Shown: positions 23,476 to 32,041 of the stretch, one piece after another
Layout: each line of letters begins with the position of its first letter
Position numbering within the stretch: position 1 is the stretch's first letter
DNA from: an uncultured Bacillota bacterium
GTDB taxonomy: Bacteria; Bacillota; Dehalobacteriia; UBA4068
NCBI GenBank assembly: GCA_934271085.1
Contig: CAKQQU010000003.1
Location: forward strand, 1 to 52,552
DNA: 52,552 nt
Direction of reading: 5' to 3'
The notes under the pieces: generated by a model
Told to the model about the DNA's origin: nothing
Databases searched by the model: none
The model's input: the letters and a program-made list of their open reading frames with translations, nothing else
Position numbers and translations under genes: made by a program

Positions 23476-25626
23476 ATGAGCGAGATTCTACGCAAAAGCA
23501 TGGAGGTAGGCGGTCGCACCCTGACCCTGGAAACAGGACGTATGGCTAAGCAGGCCAGCGGATCCGTGCTTGTTAGCTATGGTGATACCATGGTACTGGC
23601 TTGCGCTACCATGAGTAATGAACCGCGTCAGGGCATCGATTTTTTCCCCCTGCAGGTAGAATATGAAGAAAAAATGTATGCTGTGGGCAAGATCCCCGGC
23701 GGTTTTATCAAAAGGGAAGGCCGTCCCAGTGAAAAAGCTATTTTAAGCTCACGCATCATTGACCGGCCTATGCGTCCCCTTTTCCCCAAAGGGTTCCGTA
23801 ATGACGTGCAGATCGTTACCACCGTTCTTAGCGTGGATCAGGACAATGCTCCCGATATGACCGCCATGATCGGCGCTTCTGCTGCCGTTACTATTTCCAA
23901 GATCCCCTTTAACGGCCCTATTGCCGGTGTTACCATCGGGTTGATAGACGGCGAATATATAGTTAACCCCACTGTGGAGCAGGAAGAGATATCCGAGATG
24001 CATCTTTCTGTTGCCGGTACTGCTGATGCGGTGATGATGGTTGAGGCCGGGGCTAACGAGATCCCGGAGGAAGTCATTCTGGAAGGCATCATGTTCGCCC
24101 ATGAACAGATCAAAAAAATCGTGGCAATGATCAACGATTTCCGGGCCGAAGCTTTGGAAATGGGGCTGGCTAAGGAAAAGCTGGAATTTGTCAAACCTGC
24201 CCCCGATCCGGAACTGGAAGCTGCCGTCCGGGCCGCCTGCGGCGATTCTTTCCGCGACGCTATGAAAAAATGCTCTGCTGAAAAGATCGGCAAGGAAGAG
24301 CGGGAAGCCATGTTTGCCGCCATCAATGAGAATGTTCAGGAACAGCTGGCAGAACAGTTCCCCAATCAGGAGGCTGTTATCGGCGAGGTCCTGTATACTA
24401 TCGAAAAAGAAACCATGCGTTCCCTTATAGCCAAGGATAAGATCCGTATAGACGGCCGTCTTACCACAGAAGTCCGTCCTATCACCTGCGAGGTCGGCGT
24501 GCTGGCCCGCACTCACGGTTCTGCCCTCTTTACCCGCGGTCAGACTCAGATCCTTAATGCTCTGACCATGGGCATGGTATCCCAGGAGCAGACTCTGGAC
24601 GGGATTTCTCCCGAAACCTCCAAGCGTTATATGCATCAGTACAATTTCCCGCCTTATTCCGTAGGCGAAGCCCGTCCCATGCGCGGCCCCGGCCGTCGCG
24701 AGATCGGTCACGGTGCTTTGGCCGAGCGGGCTTTGCTGCCGGTTATCCCGGATGAGGAAGTATTCCCCTATGCCTTGCGTCTGGTCTCCGAAGCTATCGA
24801 GTCCAACGGCTCTACTTCCATGGGCAGCGTCTGCGCCTCCACCCTTTCTTTGATGGATGCCGGCGTTCCCATCAGCGCTCCTGTTGCCGGCTGTGCCATG
24901 GGCCTGATAAAAGACGGCGATGATATCACCATCCTCACCGATATTCAGGGCATGGAAGACTTCCTGGGAGATATGGATTTCAAAGTTGCCGGTACGGAAA
25001 AGGGCGTTACAGCCATTCAGATGGATATCAAGATTGCCGGTATCGACAGAGAGATCCTGACCCGGGCTTTGGCTCAGGCCAGAGAAGGCAGAATGTTCAT
25101 CATGGGCAAAATGCTGGAATGCATCAGCGCCCCCAGAGAGCATCTTTCTGAATATGCTCCGCGTATTATCACCATGCAGATCAATCCTGATAAGATCAGA
25201 GATGTCATCGGTTCCGGCGGCAAGATCATCAAGAAGATCGTGGAGATCACCGGCGCTGAGATCGATATCGAGGATGACGGCCGCATCTTTATTTCCAGCG
25301 TGGACGGTCAGAAGGGTGAAAAGGCCCAGCAGATCATTGAAACCATCGTAGCTGAACCGGTGGTAGGTCAGATATATAAAGGCATCGTGGTCAAGATCAT
25401 GGAATTCGGCGCTTTTGTGGAGATCATTCCCGGCGTGCTGGGCAGCCCCGGTAAGGACGGTATGGTCCATATCAGCGAGCTTTCCAATAAGCGCGTAGGC
25501 AAGGTGGAGGATGTTTGTTCTGAAGGCGATATGATGTATGTTAAATGTATCGCCATCGATCAGGCTACCGGCAAAGTCAAGCTTTCCCGCAGGCAGGCTT
25601 TTGAAGACCTGGGTCTTGAACTGTAG
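23476..25626 (+). CDS. pnp: Polyribonucleotide nucleotidyltransferase (PNPase)
   Basis: 716 residues. A 3'-5' phosphorolytic exoribonuclease, core of RNA decay. Two RNase PH domains are joined by a helical linker. The first has GGFIKREGRPSEKAILSSRIIDRPMRPLF; the second has HGSALFTRGQTQ and the catalytic region GLIKDGDDITILTDIQGMEDFLGDMDFKVAG. A KH domain (IGSGGKIIKKIVEITGA) and an S1 domain (GQIYKGIVVKIMEFGAFVEI) end the protein. The length is normal. In many Bacillota pnp follows rpsO; here it is separated from rpsO and precedes yabP. Confidence 0.98.
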   Translation: MSEILRKSMEVGGRTLTLETGRMAKQASGSVLVSYGDTMVLACATMSNEPRQGIDFFPLQVEYEEKMYAVGKIPGGFIKREGRPSEKAILSSRIIDRPMRPLFPKGFRNDVQIVTTVLSVDQDNAPDMTAMIGASAAVTISKIPFNGPIAGVTIGLIDGEYIVNPTVEQEEISEMHLSVAGTADAVMMVEAGANEIPEEVILEGIMFAHEQIKKIVAMINDFRAEALEMGLAKEKLEFVKPAPDPELEAAVRAACGDSFRDAMKKCSAEKIGKEEREAMFAAINENVQEQLAEQFPNQEAVIGEVLYTIEKETMRSLIAKDKIRIDGRLTTEVRPITCEVGVLARTHGSALFTRGQTQILNALTMGMVSQEQTLDGISPETSKRYMHQYNFPPYSVGEARPMRGPGRREIGHGALAERALLPVIPDEEVFPYALRLVSEAIESNGSTSMGSVCASTLSLMDAGVPISAPVAGCAMGLIKDGDDITILTDIQGMEDFLGDMDFKVAGTEKGVTAIQMDIKIAGIDREILTRALAQAREGRMFIMGKMLECISAPREHLSEYAPRIITMQINPDKIRDVIGSGGKIIKKIVEITGAEIDIEDDGRIFISSVDGQKGEKAQQIIETIVAEPVVGQIYKGIVVKIMEFGAFVEIIPGVLGSPGKDGMVHISELSNKRVGKVEDVCSEGDMMYVKCIAIDQATGKVKLSRRQAFEDLGLEL

Positions 25627-25650
25627 CAGCTGTAATTTTATAAAAAACAA

Positions 25651-25687
25651 AAGGCTGGTTCCGAAAATATCGGAACCGGCCTTTTTT
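25651..25687 (+). terminator. Intrinsic terminator of pnp
   Basis: AAGGCTGGTTCCG (25651-25663) pairs with CGGAACCGGCCTT (25671-25683), followed by a T-run. Confidence 0.9.
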
Positions 25688-25690
25688 ATG

Positions 25691-25718
25691 CCTATTTAAC
25701 GGGTGACGGGCATATCAT
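25691..25718 (+). promoter_or_regulatory. Candidate sigma-E promoter of yabPQ
   Basis: CCTATTT, a 13-bp spacer and CATATCAT loosely fit the mother-cell sigma-E pattern (ATATT-like -35, CATA-N3-T -10). yabP belongs to the sigma-E regulon in Bacillus subtilis. The spacer is short by one, so the match is weak. Confidence 0.3.
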
Positions 25719-25739
25719 ATTAAAAAAGGAGGGAGACGT

Positions 25740-26021
25740 ATGTCAGATAATAAGCATCGCCTGATTATTGAGGACAGGGCCGGGATAATGCTCAGCGGAG
25801 TAACTGATGTAGCGGGATTTGATGACTGCCGCATTGAACTTACCGGCAGTTTTGGCGGACTGGATATTCTGGGGGAAGGATTGAAAATAGCATCCCTGGA
25901 CTTGGAAGAGGGTAAAGTAAGCATCAGCGGCCGGATAGATGCCATAAGCTATGGTGAAAGCAAAGAAGATAAGAAAGCGCGCAATAAGGGGAAAAAGGCT
26001 CTGGCGCGCCTGCTTAAATAA
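25740..26021 (+). CDS. yabP: Sporulation protein YabP
   Basis: 93 residues. The YabP/YqfC fold is recognisable from HRLIIEDRAGIMLSGVTDVAGFDD, then GLDILGEGLKIASLDLEEGKVSISGRIDAISY, with a lysine-rich tail. YabP is made in the mother cell and, with YabQ, is required for spore cortex formation. GGAGGG lies 6 nt before the ATG, and the stop codon abuts the yabQ start. Confidence 0.93.
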   Translation: MSDNKHRLIIEDRAGIMLSGVTDVAGFDDCRIELTGSFGGLDILGEGLKIASLDLEEGKVSISGRIDAISYGESKEDKKARNKGKKALARLLK

Positions 26022-26546
26022 ATGGGAACTGATCTTCTGGAAGGCCAGCTTTATCAGATGGCTGCGGCTTTGATAGCAGGAATGGCCGGCGGAGCCTGCT
26101 TTTGTCTGTATCAGTATCTGGTATTTGGCCGTCATAAAGGGAGAAAAAAGGTTCTCCGCCGCAAATATATGCTGAAAGACGGTTTATTTGGCATTGGCTT
26201 GCTGGTATTATGGCTGATCTTTTGGTTTGGCTTTACCGATGGCTCATTAAGGGCGGCGGTATTTATCTGGTTAGCTTTAGGATTTGCTATTTTTATTCTG
26301 CTTATTTATCCTAACTGGTTGAAGCTATGGCATATCCTGCCCCATCCTGATAAGCGGCTTATCAGGAAAAAGGAGACCAAGGCAACCCGTAAGCTGCCTG
26401 TTGATAAACTGCTTAACGGTGGGGCCGCGGCTTATCTTAAATTTAACGGGGAAATAAGGAATAAATCCATATCGCTTAAGGAATTTTTGGCCCGTAAACT
26501 GCCTCATCGCCATTCGTCTGCCGACTCAGAGGATGATAATAAATAA
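26022..26546 (+). CDS. yabQ: Spore cortex biosynthesis protein YabQ
   Basis: 174 residues. An N-terminal membrane segment (MAAALIAGMAGGACFCLYQYL), a basic loop and two further segments (LFGIGLLVLWLIFWFGF and AAVFIWLALGFAIFILLIY) are followed by a soluble basic C-terminus. This matches YabQ, which localises to the forespore outer membrane and is needed for cortex synthesis. It begins at the base after the yabP stop. Its presence is the best evidence in the window for endospore formation. Confidence 0.88.
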   Translation: MGTDLLEGQLYQMAAALIAGMAGGACFCLYQYLVFGRHKGRKKVLRRKYMLKDGLFGIGLLVLWLIFWFGFTDGSLRAAVFIWLALGFAIFILLIYPNWLKLWHILPHPDKRLIRKKETKATRKLPVDKLLNGGAAAYLKFNGEIRNKSISLKEFLARKLPHRHSSADSEDDNK

Positions 26547-26574
26547 TATTAGCAATATTGTAGCTAGTTTGTAC

Positions 26575-26603
26575 TTGATTTGTCCACAGATTGTTGATAT
26601 AAT
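26575..26603 (+). promoter_or_regulatory. Sigma-A promoter before the HTH-divIC pair
   Basis: TTGATT (26575-26580), 17 bp, perfect TATAAT (26598-26603), about 45 bp before the HTH gene start. It allows divIC to be expressed in vegetative cells independently of yabPQ. Confidence 0.75.
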
Positions 26604-26648
26604 GTGGATAAAGTTAATGAGCATGGGGATTATATGGAGTAATTCATC

Positions 26649-26882
26649 ATGAAGATAGAGATACGCAATGCGCAGAATCTCAGCTTTCGGGAGAAGCAGG
26701 TGGTTGCTTTAAAGGAAAGCGGCGTATCGGCGACGAAAATTTCAAAACAGCTTAAACTGGCGGAAAGTACAGTTGCCACGCTTTATCAAAGAGCCAGAGC
26801 CAAAGGCTATGAAAGCGTTATTGTTCTGGATGGCGATATTCTGGGATTGTACGAAAGCGACGGATCCGAAGATGACCATTAA
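26649..26882 (+). CDS. Small helix-turn-helix protein (LuxR/sigma-region-4 type)
   Basis: 77 residues. LSFREKQVVALKESGVSATKISKQLKLAESTVATLYQRARAKGYES is a clear helix-turn-helix in the style of LuxR or sigma region 4, and the rest is a short acidic tail. There is no receiver or sensor domain. It sits between yabQ and divIC and overlaps divIC by 11 nt, so expression of the two is coupled. A regulator of cell-division or sporulation genes is possible, but no target is visible. Confidence 0.75.
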   Translation: MKIEIRNAQNLSFREKQVVALKESGVSATKISKQLKLAESTVATLYQRARAKGYESVIVLDGDILGLYESDGSEDDH

Positions 26883-27234
26883 TAGGGAAGCAAAGCCAAA
26901 ACAGAAAAAAAAGTCTTTGCGCTGGATAAGCCTGTTAATATTGGGCCTAGCCTTGTTTTTTGTTATTCGTTTGGGCAATCAGATAGTAGAGTATAATGAG
27001 CTTAAAGACGAATTGGCTTATTATCAAAGCGAACTTGCTGTGGCCGAAGAGCAATACAATGAGCAACTGGCCCAGCAGGAGCTGCTTAATAATGACGCTT
27101 ACATAGAAAGATTGGCCAGAGAAAAACTGGGTATGGTAAAAGAAGGGGAATCAGTGATCTCCATTCTGGATGAGAACAGTACCCAGGCCCCCAATCAGGG
27201 GGAAAATTATGATGTTGACAGTAATCCCGAATAA
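26872..27234 (+). CDS. divIC: Septum formation initiator DivIC/FtsB family
   Basis: 120 residues. A basic cytoplasmic N-terminus (REAKPKQKKKS), one membrane segment (LLILGLALFFVIRLG) and an extracytoplasmic coiled coil (YNELKDELAYYQSELAVAEEQY) end in the family motif DAYIERLAREKLGMVKEGE. DivIC/FtsB joins FtsL and DivIB/FtsQ at the division septum. The start ATG overlaps the end of the HTH gene; longer readings would enter that gene. A terminator follows. Confidence 0.92.
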   Translation: MTINREAKPKQKKKSLRWISLLILGLALFFVIRLGNQIVEYNELKDELAYYQSELAVAEEQYNEQLAQQELLNNDAYIERLAREKLGMVKEGESVISILDENSTQAPNQGENYDVDSNPE

Positions 27235-27256
27235 TAGCCTGCAACTTCCATAAATC

Positions 27257-27289
27257 CAAAAACACCATGCCTTGCGCATGGTGTTTTTG
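27257..27289. terminator. Intrinsic terminator after divIC
   Basis: CAAAAACACCATGC (27257-27270) pairs perfectly with GCATGGTGTTTTTG (27276-27289), with T-runs in both directions. It also serves the convergent gene at 27316. Confidence 0.88.
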
Positions 27290-27315
27290 GTTTCAGGGGT
27301 ATTGGCATTTGCGGG

Positions 27316-28218
27316 TCAGGTCATTTCATTTATCCACAAATGTTTTCCCCGATACAGATAGTCTTGAGTATTTTGTGCTGTTTCCTCAGCTTTTTCCCGG
27401 CTGCCGCACAGCTTTGCCATAACATACGGCATTATCTTCCCGGTGATACCCGGGGGCAAGGGGGCGCTTAAAGGCGCATCCCAGATAAATGAATCATATC
27501 CTCTGGCCGCTGCCAGATGTGCCGCCAGACTCAAGCCGTCTGCGATAGCCGCGGCATTGCCGTAACCAAGCTCTTTGACCCGAGGTTTTCCGTTATCCAT
27601 ACACCAAAGAAGATATGCATCGTCTTTGCGGAACAGCGCTCCTTCATCGCAGAGAAAATCACCCAGAAAATTCAGCCAGTTAGCCGGGGTGCGCCTGATG
27701 AATCCATCCATATCTGCAGTCATCAGGGTATATATACGGTCGTACTCGGCAATATCCTGATATGATAAGGTGCCGGATCGCCATTTTTTCTTTTGCCCCG
27801 GGTCAAAGCGGGCCGGCAGCTCCATATGATTAAGCCGGTAACAGTGACAAAAACCCAAAGGCTGATAAAATGCCGGAATGTCGGTATAAAGCAGCAGCAG
27901 GCGGTATTGTTTGGCCAGGTCGGCATCTATTTCAGCCAGCAGATGCCGGGCATATCCCTTATGCTGATAGGCTGGGTCAGTACAAACGCCTACCAGATAA
28001 GCTACAGGTATCTGCTTGCCCAGTAATTGCATTTTATAGGGTGCATATTGCAGGCAGGAGACGATATTATCCGCTTCGTAAAGGCACAGACAACGTTCCG
28101 GCCGGTATATATTATGAAAATACCAACCTGTGTAGGGCATTTCTTCGCCAAACGCTTCTGTCCAAAGCCGTTTTACCTGTGGGGTATCTTTTTCGGAGGC
28201 GTATGAAATATGGATCAT
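27316..28218 (-). CDS. GNAT-family acetyltransferase (Eis-like, two-domain)
   Basis: 300 residues. The N-terminal half is a GNAT domain (VKRLWTEAFGEEMPY, then VAYLVGVCTDPAYQHKGYARHLLAEID with the acetyl-CoA loop at about residues 80-90, and YTDIPAFYQPLGFCHCY). The C-terminal half is a second divergent GNAT/sterol-carrier-like region. This is the Eis-like arrangement of predicted acetyltransferases. The substrate is unknown. It overlaps the upstream DUF2156 gene by 4 nt (ATGA), so the two enzymes are co-translated. Confidence 0.85.
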   Translation of the reverse strand: MIHISYASEKDTPQVKRLWTEAFGEEMPYTGWYFHNIYRPERCLCLYEADNIVSCLQYAPYKMQLLGKQIPVAYLVGVCTDPAYQHKGYARHLLAEIDADLAKQYRLLLLYTDIPAFYQPLGFCHCYRLNHMELPARFDPGQKKKWRSGTLSYQDIAEYDRIYTLMTADMDGFIRRTPANWLNFLGDFLCDEGALFRKDDAYLLWCMDNGKPRVKELGYGNAAAIADGLSLAAHLAAARGYDSFIWDAPLSAPLPPGITGKIMPYVMAKLCGSREKAEETAQNTQDYLYRGKHLWINEMT

Positions 28219-29105
28219 TCAGCTAACCTCAGATAATACTTTTTTTCCATGCGGCAGGGATGATAGCTTAACTTGGAACGCCGCAGTCCCGGGTCGCCCA
28301 TATCTTCCGCCCTGTTGATGAAGGCGAACTGAGGATATTTGCCGGCGCAAAAGCAGTTTATGGCCTGATAAACACCGGGAATATCCGTATCACCCTTTTC
28401 GATATGGATGCAATAGGTATCTTTATTGAGCTGCTGTCCTATACTCAGGGCTATTACCTTATCATTGTTCAGCAGCGCCCAGCCTTCGCAATCAAGGTAC
28501 TGCAGATCATTAAGGGCGTCTAGGCAACCGTTGTATTCCATTTTTGTTTCCGGATTATCCGGCTCCTGCCTGCTGAGCCATAGCTGCATCAGCCCGTAGC
28601 ATTGAGGCAAAATACTTTTATCTATAGGCAGCAGCTGGCAATCGGGACAGGCGCGGGTAAAATGATGTATCTGATTGCGCTTGGCATCATATTTTCCACC
28701 TTTCAGCAGGGCAAGATCCTGCTGATTATAGATGTAATTGGCGCCCGGCTCATACTCTTGGGCCAGAAAACGTCCCGGCCATTGCTGTTCAAAGAGGTCC
28801 AGATCGGACTGGGATACTTCGCTAATCAGAAAATCTTTGCCCTGTTCACGGTAATCCGCTATCATGTGCTCGGTTGCGGCAAAAACAGCCTTATTGCTGG
28901 CGGATATGGGTACGCATATTGTATCCAGTCCCAGGTAGCCGCTTTTTACTACCAGCGCGTCATCCACAATATCCCAGGAATAAGGATCCCAGTTGCGCCA
29001 CAGATAAAAGCTGGAAAAGCAATAAGTTATAAGCTGCCTTTCCCTGCCGGCAAGATAGGTGTCAAAAATCTCTTTATCACTTAATTGAACTGGTTTAAAA
29101 TTCAT
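28215..29105 (-). CDS. DUF2156 (phosphatidylglycerol lysyltransferase C-terminal-like) protein
   Basis: 296 residues, soluble. FNFSSFYLWRNWD-type opening (TYCFSSFYLWRNWDPYSW), KGGKYDAKRNQIHHF near residue 140, GWALLNNDKVIALSIGQQLNKDTYCIHIEKGDTDIPGVYQAINC, and FINRAEDMGDPGLRRSKLSYHPCRM at the end fit DUF2156, a duplicated GNAT fold. It is related to the aminoacyl-transfer domain of MprF but has no membrane part. Substrate unknown. The ATG at 29105 is preferred over a TTG at 29117 because of GAGGAAAA in front. Coupled to the GNAT gene downstream. Confidence 0.85.
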   Translation of the reverse strand: MNFKPVQLSDKEIFDTYLAGRERQLITYCFSSFYLWRNWDPYSWDIVDDALVVKSGYLGLDTICVPISASNKAVFAATEHMIADYREQGKDFLISEVSQSDLDLFEQQWPGRFLAQEYEPGANYIYNQQDLALLKGGKYDAKRNQIHHFTRACPDCQLLPIDKSILPQCYGLMQLWLSRQEPDNPETKMEYNGCLDALNDLQYLDCEGWALLNNDKVIALSIGQQLNKDTYCIHIEKGDTDIPGVYQAINCFCAGKYPQFAFINRAEDMGDPGLRRSKLSYHPCRMEKKYYLRLAE

Positions 29106-29160
29106 GGTTTTCCTCAAGTACTGTTGAATATTATTTTAATATTGTTGTTTTTTTATGCTA

Positions 29161-29181
29161 TATATCATATTATATGATATA
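29161..29181. promoter_or_regulatory. 21-bp perfect palindrome between divergent genes
   Basis: TATATCATA and TATGATATA flank a central TTA, giving 9-bp arms. It lies between the divergent DUF2156 operon and lgt, and the right arm overlaps a TATAAT (29178-29183) that could be the lgt -10 box. A dimeric repressor site is a natural reading; AT-rich chance is the alternative. Confidence 0.4.
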
Positions 29182-29237
29182 ATTAACAGCGCAACAAGGT
29201 GTATTCGGTATTATCGTAAACTTAAAAGGAGTTGGCA

Positions 29238-30056
29238 ATGGAACAGTTTCTGATAAATGGCGTGGCTTTTACCATAGGCGGTATTACCGTCCGCTGGTAT
29301 GGCATCATTATAAGCTGCGCTATGGCTTTAGGTATATATCTTGCATACAGGGAAGCTTTGCGGCAACATCAGAATACGGATCATTTGTTGAATATGATCC
29401 TCCTTCTGATACCCTGCTCGGTAATTGGCGCCAGGATTTATTATGTTATATTTAAATGGAGTTATTACAGCGCTCATCCCTCGGAGATTTTTCAGATATG
29501 GCAGGGCGGGATGGCTATTCACGGCGGAGTGATTGCAGGGATTTTGGTGGTCGTGATTTACTGCCTTGCCAAAAAGCAGAATTTTTTCCGTTGGGCGGAT
29601 ATAATGGCGCCCTCACTTATACTGGGACAGGCGATAGGCCGCTGGGGAAATTTTGCCAATCACGAAGCGTTTGGCCCTGTTATTGAGGACGGGTCGTTTT
29701 GGAGCTGGGTTCCTCTGCAGGTCTATGCCGACGGGGCTTATCATCATCCCACTTTTTTATATGAATCGATCTGGAATTTCGCTATTTTTGCCCTGCTTAT
29801 GGTCTTGCTGCGGCGGGATCACCGCATCGGTACCGTTTTTTCGTTGTATCTTATTCTCTATTCCCTTGGCCGTTTCTTCATCGAGGCTTTGCGTACCGAC
29901 AGCCTGATGCTGGGAGGGCTGAAGATGGCGCAGGTGATTTCTCTGGTGGGTATAGCTGCGGGTATCATTTTGCTGCTGATCCTCCGCAGGCAGCCTCAAG
30001 TTGATGTAACAACTTTTGAACCTGCCAGGGTTAAGCCTAAAAAAAATAAAAAGTGA
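29238..30056 (+). CDS. lgt: Prolipoprotein diacylglyceryl transferase
   Basis: 272 residues, seven membrane segments. It transfers diacylglycerol from phosphatidylglycerol to the lipobox cysteine of prolipoproteins. GGITVRWYGIIISCAMALG, GGMAIHGGVIAG (the catalytic histidine region), and the signature GRWGNFANHEAFG near residue 137 are intact, as is RFFIEALRTDS. The ATG at 29238 follows AAAAGGAG by 6 nt. This is the canonical Lgt; a divergent paralogue is at 48445. The lipoprotein BtuF in this window would be a substrate. Confidence 0.97.
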   Translation: MEQFLINGVAFTIGGITVRWYGIIISCAMALGIYLAYREALRQHQNTDHLLNMILLLIPCSVIGARIYYVIFKWSYYSAHPSEIFQIWQGGMAIHGGVIAGILVVVIYCLAKKQNFFRWADIMAPSLILGQAIGRWGNFANHEAFGPVIEDGSFWSWVPLQVYADGAYHHPTFLYESIWNFAIFALLMVLLRRDHRIGTVFSLYLILYSLGRFFIEALRTDSLMLGGLKMAQVISLVGIAAGIILLLILRRQPQVDVTTFEPARVKPKKNKK

Positions 30057-30094
30057 TGCCGGCGGTATTATGCTGCAGATATCCTTTTGCTATG

Positions 30095-30132
30095 AAAAAG
30101 AGCAGGTTGTTTAATACAGCCTGCTCTTTTTA
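30095..30132. terminator. Intrinsic terminator after lgt
   Basis: AAAAAGAGCAGG (from 30095) pairs with CCTGCTCTTTTT (ending 30131), with T-runs in both directions. It lies between convergent lgt and the TfoX-N gene. Confidence 0.85.
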
Positions 30133-30167
30133 TGCATATTATCTTGTTTGATTTGGCTATGCCCAGT

Positions 30168-30488
30168 TTATTTGGACTTGCTTTTTTTAACGGGCAGAGG
30201 CGTCAACTGTTCCAGCAGAGGTATCAGCTTTTGCAACATAGCGGCATCCTCTATATCCAGCTGATAATGCTCCCTGGCGCCGGGATAAGGCACCCCGCAG
30301 GGCGCATCTGCCAGTAATTGTTCCAGCCCGGGCAGCTTTTTGACGAATACGCTGTTATCGCAGACCAGCAGTATCGGCTTATCATTGAGATAGGCCAGAT
30401 ATTCCCCGAACATTTTGCGATAACGCACCTGGCCGAAACTTTTGATCTGCTGGCAGACAAAATCCATATAATCTGCAGAGGTTGCCAA
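30168..30488 (-). CDS. TfoX N-terminal domain protein
   Basis: 106 residues. A stand-alone TfoX-N domain: DYMDFVCQQIKSFGQVRYRKMFGEYLAYLNDKPI, then DNSVFVKK and GAREHYQLDIEDA. In gamma-proteobacteria TfoX/Sxy controls competence. Short single-domain members in Bacillota are of unknown role. The start is a TTG at 30488, with GGAGG 7 nt upstream. Confidence 0.85.
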   Translation of the reverse strand: MATSADYMDFVCQQIKSFGQVRYRKMFGEYLAYLNDKPILLVCDNSVFVKKLPGLEQLLADAPCGVPYPGAREHYQLDIEDAAMLQKLIPLLEQLTPLPVKKSKSK

Positions 30489-30522
30489 AATATCGCCTCC
30501 TAAAATATTTACCGGAAAAGAA

Positions 30523-30549
30523 CAGCTCCCATCAGAGGGATGGGAGCTG
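30523..30549 (-). terminator. Terminator-like hairpin after purA
   Basis: CAGCTCCCATC/GATGGGAGCTG forms an 11-bp stem 30 bp beyond the purA stop. On the minus strand it is followed by TTCTTTT. Confidence 0.65.
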
Positions 30550-30579
30550 CAAAGAATTATTACAGGGATATTGCCGGGA

Positions 30580-31854
30580 TCAGCGTACGATGATCTCTTC
30601 GCGCTTTGCTCCCACGGAAACGTATTTGACCGGGCAGTTCATGGCCTTTTCTATCATCAAAACATAGTCCCGTGCTTCCTGAGGCAGGTCTTCCATGGTA
30701 CGGCAGCCGGTAATATCAGCGCCTTTCCAGCCGGGGAAGTATTCTATTATGGGTTTGGCCTTATTAAGGTCTTCGCCTATGGGGAATTCTTCCACTCTTT
30801 TGCCGTCCACATCATAAGCCACCACTACAGGGATCTTATCCATATAAGAAAGAACGTCCATCTTAGTCAGGGCAAGCTCTGTGGCTCCCTGCATTGCCAC
30901 GCCGTAGCGGGAAGCAACAATATCGAAACCGCCTACCCGACGGGGCCGGCCGGTAGCTGCGCCGTATTCTCCGCCTGCAGCACGGAGAGCCTCTGCCTCC
31001 TCGCCAAACATTTCGCAGGTAAAGGCACCTTCGCCTACGCAGGAGGAATAGGCTTTGATGACGCCAACCACGCAGTCCAGCTTGAGCCCGGGCACGCCTG
31101 CGCCTATAGGCGCATATGCGGAGATGGTGGAGGAACTGCTGGTGAAAGGATAGATGCCGAAATCTATATCACGCAGCGCGCCAAGCTGTGCCTCGAACAT
31201 GATGCGTTTGCCTTCTGCCGCAGCTTTGCGCAGGTAGATGCCGGTATCACAGATATGGCCTTTAAGCGGATCGCCGTATTTTGCCAGCCAGTCCAGTATT
31301 TCCTGCAATTCGTAGGGTTTTTGCCCGTAAACATTTTTAATGGTAAGGTTTTTCCATTCCAGGATACCGGAGAGCCTTTCCCTGAGATAATCAGGGTGCA
31401 GCAGATCTCCCATACGCAGGGCCTTCTTCATATATTTATCGCCATACACAGGGCCGATACCCCGGCGGGTAGAACCGAATTTGGCATCTTTAAGCCTATC
31501 TTCTTCCAGGCAGTCCTGTGCTACATGATAGGGCATGCAAATAACTGCTTTATCGCTGATCTTGAGATTTTCGGGACCGATCTCGATGCCTGCTTCTCTT
31601 AATCTTCCCAGCTCGCCGGCGAGATGGGCAATGTCTATAGCCATGCCGTTACCCATAACGTTTACGATCTCGCTTCTGAGAATACCCGAGGGCAAAAGAT
31701 TAAGAATAAATTTGCCTTTATCGTTTACAACAGTGTGACCCGCATTATTTCCTCCCTGGTAGCGGACTACGATATCCTGCTCCTGGGCGAGCATGTCTAC
31801 CATTCTGCCTTTTCCTTCGTCACCCCAGTTGATGCCAGTAATTGCAGTCAACAT
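30580..31854 (-). CDS. purA: Adenylosuccinate synthetase
   Basis: 424 residues. Joins IMP and aspartate with GTP to form adenylosuccinate in AMP synthesis. GINWGDEGKGRMVD is the N-terminal catalytic and P-loop-like motif, followed by QGGNNAGHTV, GSTRRGIGPVYGDK (IMP site), and TGRPRRVGGFD. The usual Q in GxQWGDEGKG is N here. Two ATGs 6 nt apart follow AAGGAGG; the second (31854) has the better spacing. Monocistronic. Confidence 0.97.
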   Translation of the reverse strand: MLTAITGINWGDEGKGRMVDMLAQEQDIVVRYQGGNNAGHTVVNDKGKFILNLLPSGILRSEIVNVMGNGMAIDIAHLAGELGRLREAGIEIGPENLKISDKAVICMPYHVAQDCLEEDRLKDAKFGSTRRGIGPVYGDKYMKKALRMGDLLHPDYLRERLSGILEWKNLTIKNVYGQKPYELQEILDWLAKYGDPLKGHICDTGIYLRKAAAEGKRIMFEAQLGALRDIDFGIYPFTSSSSTISAYAPIGAGVPGLKLDCVVGVIKAYSSCVGEGAFTCEMFGEEAEALRAAGGEYGAATGRPRRVGGFDIVASRYGVAMQGATELALTKMDVLSYMDKIPVVVAYDVDGKRVEEFPIGEDLNKAKPIIEYFPGWKGADITGCRTMEDLPQEARDYVLMIEKAMNCPVKYVSVGAKREEIIVR

Positions 31855-31981
31855 TGACATTGCCTCCTTAAAGTATTCAAAGATGATGGGCTGAAGATAA
31901 ATCAACAGCAGCCATATGACAATATAACAGATATATTATATAACTGCTTTTTTCATATGTCCAGTATTTACAAATAATCCT

Positions 31982-32012
31982 GGTATATTACCGGGCAGAG
32001 GCGGCATATTTT
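31982..32012 (+). promoter_or_regulatory. Candidate sigma-E promoter of the SpoIID-like pair
   Basis: GGTATATT, 15 bp, CATATTTT resembles the mother-cell sigma-E pattern. It lies 30 bp before the first gene of a pair with a SpoIID-like domain. Weak, but consistent in position and function. Confidence 0.35.
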
Positions 32013-32041
32013 GTAAATAAAAGGGTCAATAAGGAGGATAT

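Noticed and set aside
23749..25650. Very long open frame antisense to pnp (about 630 codons)
   Set aside because: It mirrors the codon bias of pnp, lacks family motifs and a ribosome-binding site, and similar antisense frames lie opposite infB and purA.
30571..31602. Open frame antisense to purA (about 340 codons)
   Set aside because: purA is certain; the opposite frame shows no family motifs.
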